Below are positions 7,534-15,953 of a DNA stretch of 17,818 nucleotides, piece by piece. The position numbers and the translations under genes are program-made. Below the pieces are notes generated by a model, which saw only the letters and a program-made list of their open reading frames with translations, was not told the DNA's origin and ran no database searches. The stretch covers positions 1 to 17,818 of the forward strand of contig JALLAZ010000278.1 of NCBI GenBank assembly GCA_036939755.1, given 5' to 3'. This stretch comes from Stephanodiscus triporus (lineage: Eukaryota > Bacillariophyta > Thalassiosirophyceae > Thalassiosirales > Thalassiosiraceae). The stretch's first letter is position 1, and the number at the start of each line of letters is the position of its first letter.

Positions 7534-9998
7534 CTAGATCCGACCTCCCTGCAAAAACTTTTGATTCTTCTTCGAAAAACGTTTTCTCATCCTATAATCA
7601 TTGTACGCCGTTGACGCAACGACTTCCCCGCTCACTGAAATGATGGGCGTCCTCTTTCCCCCGTGTTCCGTTTCATGCGTTAGCACCCGATATCCGAGGC
7701 TTCGAGTCCATGCCTCGGGCAGGGACCTGATTCCATTGTACGACTGTGCATCGCGCACCACTTCTTTGTGATATGTTTCTGCTGACACTGCGGTTTGAAA
7801 CTCTGTCAAAACCTTTTGACCCACCAGACCATCTTTACAGCAGCTCCGAAAAACGGATCGAAGGACCTTTTCCCGCTCTGGCCCTGGTGGTAATAATCTG
7901 GTGCCGCATTGCAGAAGTAACTCGTAGGATCTGGCGTTTGGATGATAAGAATCTGATTTTTTCATGCGCTGCAATGTAGAAATTGCCATCATCAAAGCCT
8001 CCTTACGCTTTTCGGCGGTTGCGGAAGTGTTAGCTACACTGGTGCATGCCCGGATAACAGAATGAAAAGAGTAAACATCAGGACAGGCGGCCTCGTTCCC
8101 ATTTGAGTAATCCGTTAACATACGCTCGAGTATTTCATTCGCCTGAAGGAATTTTGTTTCAGATCTGCTATTACCATAAGCATGAATGGTGCCAACGTAG
8201 CTATCTCTAGTTGGTCGCATAGATTCGTCACCTCCTTCATATGCAGTTATCATTTTCTTCAAAAGCTCATATGCTTTTTCTGCTGCCTCTAATTTCTTTC
8301 GCATTACCAATGCTTGGATGACATTTGTATAGGTTACAGATGACGGCTTGACCAAGGACACACTCGTACGATCAAAATCTTTCTCCATCCTCTGAAGCAT
8401 GATTTCAGCAGCCTTTGCGTACTTATCCGAGTCCATTTTTGATTTCCGGGCGCAGTTTTTCAGTGTTTCAATGGCGGCATCGAAGCATATTTTATCGGGA
8501 AATATGTGACTGTCCTCCATCCTTTTGAATAACTTGGGGATGCTAGTGTCATGCAGAGACTCAGGGACCCGAGAACGAGACATGGTGATCAAGACGTTCC
8601 GATAACAGTCCAGGTCGGGTCTAACGTTCGTTTTCTTTTTCGCATGAGCATTTTCCATCGTTGTCAATACTGTTAGCGCACGGCGTGCCGAGTGATTATT
8701 CTTTGAATTCGTCCATGCTTCCAATACCATCTTCCCATCCTCCAAAGTTGGTTCCATCTCCTCGATCCCCCCTCTAAATGACAACTGCATGGTCATCCAC
8801 AATCCCATTGCCTTGTACGCTGCATCTTTGTTGCCAAAGCTGCCGCACCACGTGCGTAGCAATAATCGATATTCACGCACCGTGGGGTGGACGTTGGGAT
8901 TTTGTTTCAACTTGTCAAATACTGATTGCACGAGGAGAGGTGCTTTGCTTTCTTTGTTGGGTACGGCCGTAGTGTCTCCAGCTGCATACGCTGCCATAAC
9001 ATGGAAATAACTATCAACTGTGGGTGTGACCCTAGCAAGAGCCTCCAATCGTGTCAAGCTAGAAAGAGTCTCCATGCGTGTGAGCCATCGGAATGCAATA
9101 AAGGGTGCTTGCTTGGTTAAATGCGAAGTGTAATGGGTATCATGGACAGCAGTTGCAGCATTGGCGAAGGCGTATATGAGAGTGTCATAATGATGAGAAG
9201 TTGGCTGGAGGCTCATGATCCTCATATCGGTTGCGATGCTCCCCGAAAGTCTCATGGACGAAAAACGATCTGACACGCCTGAATAATCCTCCATGCGAAT
9301 GAGTAGGTCTTGTGCCTTTTCGGCAAGTGCCATCACAGTCACTGCTTCTCCTTCATTTGACTCAGCAAGGTTTTCAGGATTCTTTGAGTCAGATTTAACA
9401 TCACTCGTTTCAAGCTTGATGACTGACATTAAACGCCGCTGTTCCTCAATGAATGCATTCATGAGAGCAGTATAGCTATCAATATCCGGTAGCACATCTA
9501 GCTGGTGGTTAGATAGAGCATTCGATTCCATTTCATTCAACAATTTTTCAGCTTTTGCAAAATTCCCCGACTCCGCAAGTGAGATGATTTGCTGCTCACG
9601 AGGAGTGTGCGGTTAATAATTGTGTTCGCTAAATTAGCAATGCGTATCGTAATCTGAATGGAAATAAAATTCGATCCTTGGCTCCTTACCTGATTCAATG
9701 CTAGAACATCGCCAATGACTCGACCGGATGAGCTGAAAGCACGAGCCCACTTCAGCCACGACGCATCACCATTCATACATAGTTGAGAATGTTGGTTCCG
9801 GAATCCATAGCAAGTATTGTTTTCAATTCTAACCACTCGGACGCTACTGCAGCTTGATAAAAACGCAATATGGGATTTCCCTATGGCAAGGTGAGGTATC
9901 CCACCGCTATGCAAACATCTCCCACGCCACAAATAAAATGTGTTGGTGCCTCGAGAGCTTAGAGCGGGGGACCTTATCAAATGCCTTGGAAATCGCAT
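7534..9998 (-). CDS. Pentatricopeptide repeat protein, probably organellar (2 exons)
   Basis: PPR proteins bind RNA, usually in mitochondria or plastids, to control processing, stability or translation. Exons are 9998-9690 and 9594-7534 (reverse strand), giving about 789 aa. The donor CAG|GTAAGG follows LNQ. The acceptor is GTGAG before 9594, or AGCAG before 9591, which removes one Gln. The 95-bp intron contains in-frame stops for the downstream frame, and splicing gives QIISLAESGNFAKAEKLLNEME, a typical PPR helix pair. About eleven repeats can be seen from their P-x-x-x-S/T-Y-like starts, including LPDIDSYTALMNAF, QPTSHHYDTLIYAF, HPTVREYRLLLRTW, KPSSVTYTNVIQAL, RPTRDSYVGTIHAY, CPDVYSFHSVIRAC and HPNARSYELLLQC. 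No DYW or SMR domain is seen. The first ~60 residues are rich in Arg, Ser and Leu with no acidic residue (MRFPRHLIRSPALSSRG), as in mitochondrial presequences. Target RNA cannot be told. Confidence 0.87.
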
Positions 9999-10894
9999 GT
10001 TCGTGAGAGTGACGAGTAGTATGGTAGAGAGTTGGCTTCACCGCGCATCACTGATCGGGGAGTGTACAAAGTGGTTCAAGGTTGCAACAACATGGCAAAG
10101 CTGGAGGAGAAGGTTGGATGGCCATGGTAGTACGGAGCACGATTTGGCATCGAGCGTCGCTATTTTCGTCAGCCACGAAAAAAAAAATGGGGGCGGAAAC
10201 GAGGTTGCGGGGATTTGAAGGGGGCTGGCCCCCAACTGTTTGGAAGAAACCCGTGGAGTAGGTACGCACGCCTACTAGGTACGTTAGATGATACGTAGCC
10301 TACTGTAGAGTAGACGAGATTGTCAGTGAGGCCAGATGTTGTTCATGGTGCGGTGTCAGCAGAGAGAGTCAAAGAGGCGTGTCTTGCTGCGCAGAATTCT
10401 GTAGTAGATAATTCTACTTACTATTCCCACGCGGACGAGATGGATCTTTGCTTTGCTCAGCGAGAACAAAAAAAATCTCCCTCTCTCCCTCCCACGGTCG
10501 CAGGGTCATAAAACAGACCACCTCGCACACTTCAATCACACAACTTTTTGCAGCAGCAGCAAGGTAAGTTGCCCACTCTCGGCGCCAGGGAATGAGTCGA
10601 AAGCTATCATCGAATCCTAGTCTTGGGGCACGATCGATTGGCTCTCTCTCACGTCTCTGTGGCTGCAGCAGGTTGCGTCCGTCCAATCATTGGTCGGTCC
10701 CAGGAGTGCGGGAAGGTGGCGATTTATGGACATGGTTTTTTTGGCGTGGCGTTTCTCCCCTTCTCCTGTCTCGGCATACATCCTATCATGACCGAGAGCT
10801 CGCCTCGTCGGGAGTTCCCGCGCTCTCAACTCACAACCCCGATACACTTTCTTCCCTGCTCCCTTCTCTAGCCCTCCAGCATTTCTCCTGATCG
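9999..10894. promoter_or_regulatory. Divergent intergenic region, PPR / 2OG dioxygenase
   Basis: This 896-bp gap holds no ORF I can defend; the ones present start late, have no recognisable motif and overlap each other. It has a poly-A run (about 10180-10188), a GC-rich hairpin GGGGCTGGCCCC near 10221-10232, and a cluster of GTAGGTAC / CTACTAGGTAC motifs at 10258-10282. Pyrimidine-rich tracts near 10480-10495 precede the probable leader of the dioxygenase gene. The right third is taken up by a candidate 5' UTR intron. Confidence 0.5.
10564..10871 (+). other. Candidate 5' UTR intron of the 2OG dioxygenase gene
   Basis: A strong donor AAG|GTAAGT lies at 10561-10569. The acceptor TTCTCTAG at 10864-10871 follows a long pyrimidine-rich tract, and a second AG lies at 10878-10879. 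Splicing would place the leader about 23 nt before ATG 10895. The interval is about 308 bp, longer than the coding-region introns here. No coding frame crosses it, so the evidence is splice consensus only. Confidence 0.5.
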
Positions 10895-11863
10895 ATGTTC
10901 AACATGAAGCTCTCTCTATCGACCATCTCCATTCACGCTGACATTCAAGAACTTGCCGAGTGCATTGAACGCTGCAATGGACTTTTGCTCCTCAAGGATC
11001 TCCCGACTGCGCCGTTCGAGCCTGTACTCGATCTGCTCCAGCATGCGAGCTGGTTCAAGGAGCGCCTGAACGAGGCATATCCGAAGAACCTCGTCTACAA
11101 GGACTCCTACGCCGCGGGAAACGGCGGTCCTACCGTTGATCGCAAGCGAGTTCTAGATTTGAGCCCCGAGCGTCTTGCTGAAATCGCCAAGTCTGAGCCG
11201 GCCCTCGTCGATGCCCCACTGCTCCAACAGCCGCTCAAGTTCTTCCAGAAATTCCAAGACTTGGTCGCGGAGAAGGTGCTCCCGGCTTTGGCGAAGGCGA
11301 TTGGATCGAACGATGTTCTCGACGACGTTGCGTACAACTATCGCATGGTCGATTACTATCCATCGGTCAATGAGTACGAAATGACTGCCCCTCGCTGCGG
11401 TGAACATCGCGACTTTGGCTCTCTCACGGTCATCCAGGCCACTCATCCTGGTCTTCAGGTCTTTCTGGACAATGAATGGCAGGAACTGCCTCCAGTCCCT
11501 CAAGGCAGCACTCTCCTGCTCTTCGGTTGGTGCACGCAGATTCGTTCGAACGGTCGCATTCCGGCCGTCTTGCATCGCGTTGATCGTCACTTCGACGCCA
11601 CGAGCCGCGTTTCCGCCGTCTTGTTTTGCGCTCCCAAACACGAAGGGACGATTCTTGAGCCTGTTGTGCGGCTCGGAGAGGTTCGCAAGTACATTGGTGG
11701 TGTCAAGGTTGGGCAGTTGAGGGGCTCCATGGCCCGCAAGTGGCGTCACCGCGAAGGCACGCTCTCGAACGAGGCCAAGATTTTGGAAGAGGAGGAGATT
11801 TTGGCCACCAACATGAAGACACAGGATGATGTTGTTGACCGTATTGTGAAGGTCTCTGCCTAG
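10895..11863 (+). CDS. 2-oxoglutarate/Fe(II)-dependent dioxygenase (isopenicillin-N-synthase-like)
   Basis: Enzymes of this fold use Fe(II), O2 and 2-oxoglutarate to hydroxylate or desaturate small molecules, and are usually cytosolic. The 322-aa protein shows the complete active site: H171 and D173 in GEHRDFGSLTVIQ, the distal H227 in AVLHRV, and the 2OG-binding R238-x-S240 in SRVSAVLF. Supporting family motifs are YYPSVNEYE before the HxD, GLQVF (186-190), WQELPPVPQGSTLLLFG (195-211), and NGRIPAVLHRV leading to the last histidine. Length fits the family (about 300-350 aa). The N-terminal DIOX_N part is weak. ATG 10904 (M4, in an AACATGA context) is an equally good start. The coding sequence is intronless and favours C-ending codons such as CTC, ATC and AAG, which may indicate high expression. 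Substrate cannot be inferred; the neighbours suggest no pathway. Confidence 0.85.
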   Translation: MFNMKLSLSTISIHADIQELAECIERCNGLLLLKDLPTAPFEPVLDLLQHASWFKERLNEAYPKNLVYKDSYAAGNGGPTVDRKRVLDLSPERLAEIAKSEPALVDAPLLQQPLKFFQKFQDLVAEKVLPALAKAIGSNDVLDDVAYNYRMVDYYPSVNEYEMTAPRCGEHRDFGSLTVIQATHPGLQVFLDNEWQELPPVPQGSTLLLFGWCTQIRSNGRIPAVLHRVDRHFDATSRVSAVLFCAPKHEGTILEPVVRLGEVRKYIGGVKVGQLRGSMARKWRHREGTLSNEAKILEEEEILATNMKTQDDVVDRIVKVSA

Positions 11864-12430
11864 GTAATGATAACCTTTTATTTTAGCTGGCTGGAAGCAT
11901 AATCTAGACTGGGAGACCGTAGAGTGAGTTTAAGCGTAAGCACGGTGGCTGCGACCTAAGTGCCTGGAGCGTAAGGCACGATGTCTCCTGCCCAGCGCGG
12001 CTGCCATCTGGTGCCACATTGCCGTCTTTGCAGCTTTTCGTTTGCTATTGCTCAACTCCAACTCATCCCTAAGCCGTGAATAAGTCCAGCTAGCAATCCT
12101 TTCACCGTCAATTGTATTTGGAATTTGCCCGTGGCAACTCCTTCCCAAAGAAACAGCGTAAACGCACTGTTCCTTTTCTCCTTCCCGTCAACAAAAGAGT
12201 TATTGACTGCACGTGCCGCGGAGGAAAAAGAAAAGTGCCGTCTTCTTAGCCCCTCGATCCTCCTCCATCGCCGTTGTTGGGGCGGTGGCTCGGCAAGAGG
12301 GAGGAGCGTAGGACGTGAAGCAGTGGGGGCACCGTCAGGACGACAAGGAAGGGGCCTGGTCGCTCGATGGATGTACAATACACGTCATGTAATATATTGG
12401 TACGTACATACTACACAATAATCCTTAATC
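11864..12430. other. Intergenic region with no supported gene
   Basis: This 567-bp stretch lies between two rightward genes. Reverse-strand frames at 11930-12148 and 12052-12378 lack an ATG start and have Arg-rich products without recognisable motifs. It should contain the dioxygenase 3' UTR and the promoter of the next gene. GGTACGTACATACTACACA (about 12399-12417), just upstream of ATG 12431, resembles the GTAC-centred motifs of other spacers. Confidence 0.5.
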
Positions 12431-13202
12431 ATGGCTACTCGAACTTTTCCCATCTTCCGAGGATTGCAGCGTGCCATTGTCGGCAGCGCGGTCGTTGGCG
12501 TAAGTAATTTCTTTCAACATGTGCCGTATGTTTTTGTGCGGTTCATGGCGGCGCCAGTGAAAGAAAAACTAATGTATGATCATCTCATCAATTCGCATGA
12601 ACGCATTTTTAGAGGCAAGCGCCAGCGTTATCTGCGTAAGTTTGATGAAGCTTTATCATGGTCTTCTCTCCACTCCCTCCTTGCCGCTTAATTTTCTCAT
12701 TTTGGCAATATCTGAACGGATCTTTGCATTTAGGCCTGCACGGCATCATCGTGGGATCGACGAAAAGGGAGAGGGAAGAAATCACGAGCTTCGCATCCCT
12801 GTTGGACTTCAGCTGGGTTCGGGAGACAAAAAAGGTGCATCGTATGACAATCGCAACGCATGGCCCGTCAACTCGGAGAGAGCTCGCCAATTGCGTCGAG
12901 ACTTTGTGCAGGAAGGATTCCGGAGGCTTTACCGCTCGGCCGACCTACACCAGGAAGAGATGGATGACGACGGCACAGCGATCTTGCTTCCACGCGCCAA
13001 CGGCACGATGGGCTCGATTGCCGGCACGCTCATCGGGGCCATTAGGACGACCATCGTTGCCATCGGTTCGCTTGCCAATGCATTCGGAAGGCTCAATGAT
13101 GCCCTTGCGGCAGAATTCAGCCAAGTCAGTACTACAGAAGTTAATCATGTCACCAGTGGGGATGCGAGGCCACAGGGGGATTGGGTGTATTATGCACAGT
13201 GA
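12431..13202 (+). CDS. Hypothetical 186-aa protein, three exons with a 23-nt micro-exon
   Basis: I do not recognise the product. The model is 12431-12499, 12613-12635 and 12734-13202. Both donors are GTAAGT and the acceptors are CATTTTTAG and TTGCATTTAG. The first intron (113 bp) also contains a CTAAT branch-like site. The phases (0, then 2) join into one 561-nt frame, whereas reading through the first intron leads to a different frame after the second. The protein begins MATRTFPIFRGLQRAIVG, basic and without acidic residues for about 35 positions, as in a mitochondrial presequence. Residues 78-108 are charged and helical-looking (ERARQLRRDFVQEGFRRLYRS). Residues 122-147 form a hydrophobic glycine/isoleucine-rich segment (TMGSIAGTLIGAIRTTIVAIG) that may be a membrane span, with one Arg in the middle. 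The gene converges on the AlgH-like gene, with 220 bp between stops. Confidence 0.65.
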
Positions 13203-13422
13203 TTGATTATCCAATAGTACCTAATGCACACCATGATTTGGCTTAAGCCTCGCCAAATTTCAACAGAGATTCTGCCGGCGAACACTCTTAACAGTATTAT
13301 TATTTGTGCCTAAAAGAAGTAAACACTTGTATTTTCATGAACTTGTAAGTGTCATAATTCATAATGCGTACATTTACTTAGCTACTTTACATGGAACAGA
13401 CCTCTCTCCCTCTCTCTAGAGG
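13203..13422. other. Convergent 3' intergenic region
   Basis: This 220-bp gap lies between the stop of the three-exon gene (+) and the stop of the AlgH-like gene (-). TAGTACCTA occurs at 13215-13223, just past the TGA. A CT-rich tract CCTCTCTCCCTCTCTCTAGAGG near 13401-13422 can fold at its ends. Both 3' UTRs and polyadenylation sites should lie here. Confidence 0.45.
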
Positions 13423-15685
13423 CTAGGCAAGCGTCGGTGCTCCGAGGAGAAATGTAGCCACCCACTTTTTCAGGGCATCATTTGCCAACTCGGACACCTT
13501 CTTAGTACTATTGAATACCACAGTCTCATCCTCTTCGTCGAAGCCTTCGCCGATGCCTAGCATTAGGGGGGAATCTGATCCCTTTGCACCATCAGATGAA
13601 GACTCCTTCCTACTAGCTGATTTTTGCCACGCCGCCTGTCCAGCTGAAAGACTCGTCTCGAGATTTTCTTTGGTCAAAATCTCCTGCTCTTGTAACGCGT
13701 TAAGTACTTCATTCACCCTCGAAGGCTCGACGATCTCGAAGATGCCGCGTTCCACTTCGTTTGCAAGACTATACTTGGGCCACACACAAACTCCACTCAT
13801 GACCAAAAAGTCTTTCGCGTTGGCAATGCCACGCGAGATGGCGACAGTCGCCTCCTCTTGGGTGCATTTGTATATCCCCTTACTCCGATCTCCGACGGGC
13901 GTGCCGAGTCCTGAGTCCAAAAGCAAATCATTGCAATGCAGCCACATCATCGGGCTTTGGCCTTTGATGGCGTAGTCCCCGCCGTATCTTATCGGGATTG
14001 TTCTCCCGCCGACGTCGCATCCCTTCGTGGAGGGGTGATTGAGCATGCAACCGAGGGCGACTTTCTCATCCTCGAGAAGGACCAATATTAAAGAATGATG
14101 CAGCTCTTGCTTTGACAGTAAGAATGGAGAACGGTCGGCCGAGGAGGCGCGAAGTACAGACCCGGCTACGATGTCTTCCGATAATGCCAACTTTGCCGCA
14201 TCCATCATCAGTTTATCCACGGTCCCTCTACTTATCTCCACGTCGCCCATTAACGGAGATCCCGCCGCAAGGCCTATCTGCCCGCCATCGATCTTTACGA
14301 GATTCGCCTGACTCCATTCCTTCAGCATCAAATCGTCGAATCCGAAGCTGTGTTTGGCGGCGGTTTCTCCCCTCCCGATCATGTCCATCAACAGCGTCCA
14401 CGTCTCCAACCCCGCATCCCGCGGATCGACTCCCCTGCCTTGACGCGCCAATTCCTTCAACAGAGTTTGTGAGTCGGTGGCGCACATGTACCAGGACTTC
14501 CGATCGAGTTCGCCCGAGAGCTGGCGCGGTCCCCACCCGGCGTATCCCGCGAAGAGCCAGAAGTCGTCGGGCCCGGATGCGATGCCCCTCTCGACCAACT
14601 TTTTGGCATTCGCGAACGATGTCCACTGATGAAATCGATTTTTTTGGGGAGAGATTTCGACGCTCGTTAATTCGGAGATCGTTCCCGAAGATCACTGTAC
14701 AATGAAATCTCAGACCCTCTCACCTGAATGTCTTTCATGACGGAAACGCTAGCATCCCTCGCTTCCTTATTTCGCAGCGAATGCAAGCATACGATATCTG
14801 GCAGCGGGGAATCCAATCCCTGCACATCGCCCCCGAACCAGACCCTCCACATCAACCCCTCGTTCACGTCATCTTTCAACATTCTATATCGCGTGAGCAT
14901 TTTTTTTGTCGGGAGAGATTTAAGCGGGATGACGCGTTATTTTTGCGTAATTACGAACACATCATCCTTTAACGCACCCGTCGTGTAAAAAACCGCACTC
15001 ACCTATCGCTCGGACGGTTCAGTATTATCCCCCTCGTGAACGTATTCTCGTCGTGATCGAGAACGAGTATGACGGCCTTGTGAAAGTACTGCTGTCTCAA
15101 TCCGAATCCGAAATCCTGCTCCACACCCCCGAGTATCACCGCGCCTTTCTCGATCACCTTCCCGGAATCGTACGCCCACTGCGATGGACTTAGGGGCGTG
15201 AAGCCCCCCCCCGCGATGATGTTCGCGTTCTTCTCGGAGGAGAAGAGGGCGCCGAATCCGTCAAGGTCCATGACATCGTCCACGACGATCGACTCTGTTC
15301 CTCCCTCCATCTCGTCGTCGTCCTCGATGGACGACGATGACGACGAGGAGGAGGAGGAGGAGGAGGACGCCGCGGTCGCGCCTCCTCCGCCCTCGGACAT
15401 CACGAGCTTGGCGCGGAACGTCCTCCAGTCCCCCTCCTCTTTCGATTTCTCGTCCTCCTCCTCCTCCTCGTCGTCGTCGTCGTCATCGTCGTGCCTCGCG
15501 AGTAGTAGTAACGGGGAACGACGCGACGATCGCGACGACGCGGACGTAGCTGTCGGGATGATTCGACGGACGATGCCGATCTCCCCCCCGAGTCGCGCGA
15601 CGGTCGAGAAGGCCAGGGCCGTCTCCGAGGCCTGCGGCGGCAGCAGAGCAGACCGCAATATCAGGTACAGCTTGAGGTTCTGCAT
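13423..15685 (-). CDS. Tandem AlgH/UPF0301 (DUF179) protein, probably plastid-targeted (3 exons)
   Basis: AlgH/YqgE (UPF0301) proteins are widespread in bacteria and plastid-bearing eukaryotes; their biochemical role is not settled. Exons on the reverse strand are 15685-15003, 14883-14724 and 14625-13423, giving 681 aa. Donors are AG|GTGAGT and CAG|GTGAGA; acceptors are GATATAG and TTCATCAG. Domain 1 (about 180-330) spans all three exons: FHKAVILVLDHDE (201-213), GIILNRPSD (219-227), VWFGGD, CLHSL and FAGYAGWGPRQLSGEL (306-321). Domain 2 (about 432-580) repeats the pattern: HHSLILVLLEDE, LGCMLNHPS, RYGGD, WLHCN, GIYKC and MSGVCVWPKYSLANEVERG, but it is more divergent. The N-terminus (MQNLKLYLILRSALL..ETALAFST) resembles a signal peptide followed by an ASAF-like site with Phe at 26, the diatom plastid-import pattern. 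Residues 65-130 are Asp/Glu and Ser runs. The gene diverges from TRM8. Confidence 0.87.
14626..14723 (-). other. Intron 2 of the tandem AlgH gene
   Basis: This is a 98-bp phase-0 intron with donor CAG|GTGAGA and acceptor TTCATCAG. Joining KDIQ to WTSFANAKK continues the first AlgH domain toward its GYAGWGP motif. Confidence 0.85.
14884..15002 (-). other. Intron 1 of the tandem AlgH gene
   Basis: This is a 119-bp phase-2 intron with donor AG|GTGAGT and acceptor CGATATAG. Unspliced, the frame stops at once (TGA at 14999-15001) after NRPSDR. Spliced, AG|A gives Arg and continues to the FGGD segment expected next in AlgH. Confidence 0.85.
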
Positions 15686-15953
15686 TATTTAGTTATGAAT
15701 AGGTAGAGAATGAGAGAGCAAAGGTTGCCTTCAAATCCTACAGAAACGCTAGGGTAGTACCTAGAGTAATATTTACATACGAGTTCCCGCCAACCAAAAA
15801 GCAAGAAGGTTACCGCCGCCCGCCCACCACACAAAACCACACACACCATTATTATTATCCGTGGTGCCCCAAAACAGCCCGGCCGCTCCCTTCAATTCTC
15901 TCCTCTCACCAGAGCCACTCTCTCCTCGTCCAAGTCCTATCCTCGGACGGACC
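15686..15953. promoter_or_regulatory. Divergent promoter region, AlgH-like / TRM8
   Basis: This 268-bp spacer lies between two outward-facing start codons. GTAGTACCTA occurs at 15754-15763. The half nearest TRM8 is pyrimidine- and C-rich (CTCTCCTCTCACC...), suiting a 5' leader. An open frame continues upstream of ATG 15954 to 15861 but begins only with GTG, so it is not taken as coding. Confidence 0.5.

Noticed and set aside
10320..10891. Short ORFs upstream of the dioxygenase on both strands
   Set aside because: They overlap each other and the candidate leader intron and show no conserved motif.
11930..12378. Reverse-strand frames between the dioxygenase and the three-exon gene
   Set aside because: Neither begins with ATG, no good splice pair joins them, and no motif is recognisable.
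12500..12691. Continuation of the ORF from ATG 12431 without splicing
   Set aside because: Perfect GTAAGT donors, AT-rich composition and phase agreement with the last exon favour two introns. The read-through frame ends at a stop soon after and does not join the downstream coding frame.
12658..13206. Alternative forward frame across the last exon of the three-exon gene
   Set aside because: Splicing from 12635 straight into it is possible by phase if the first intron is retained, but its product past about 12850 is Arg/Ser/Pro-rich and unlike a folded protein. The other frame is smoother.
13401..13422. CT-rich tract with AGAGG end as a terminator hairpin
   Set aside because: The stem would be only about five base pairs around a pyrimidine run; a simple microsatellite in a 3' UTR is a better explanation.
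15861..15953. In-frame extension of Trm8 upstream of ATG 15954
   Set aside because: The extension begins only at a GTG, is Pro/Ser-rich and C-rich like a leader, and the ATG at 15954 has a strong ACC context.
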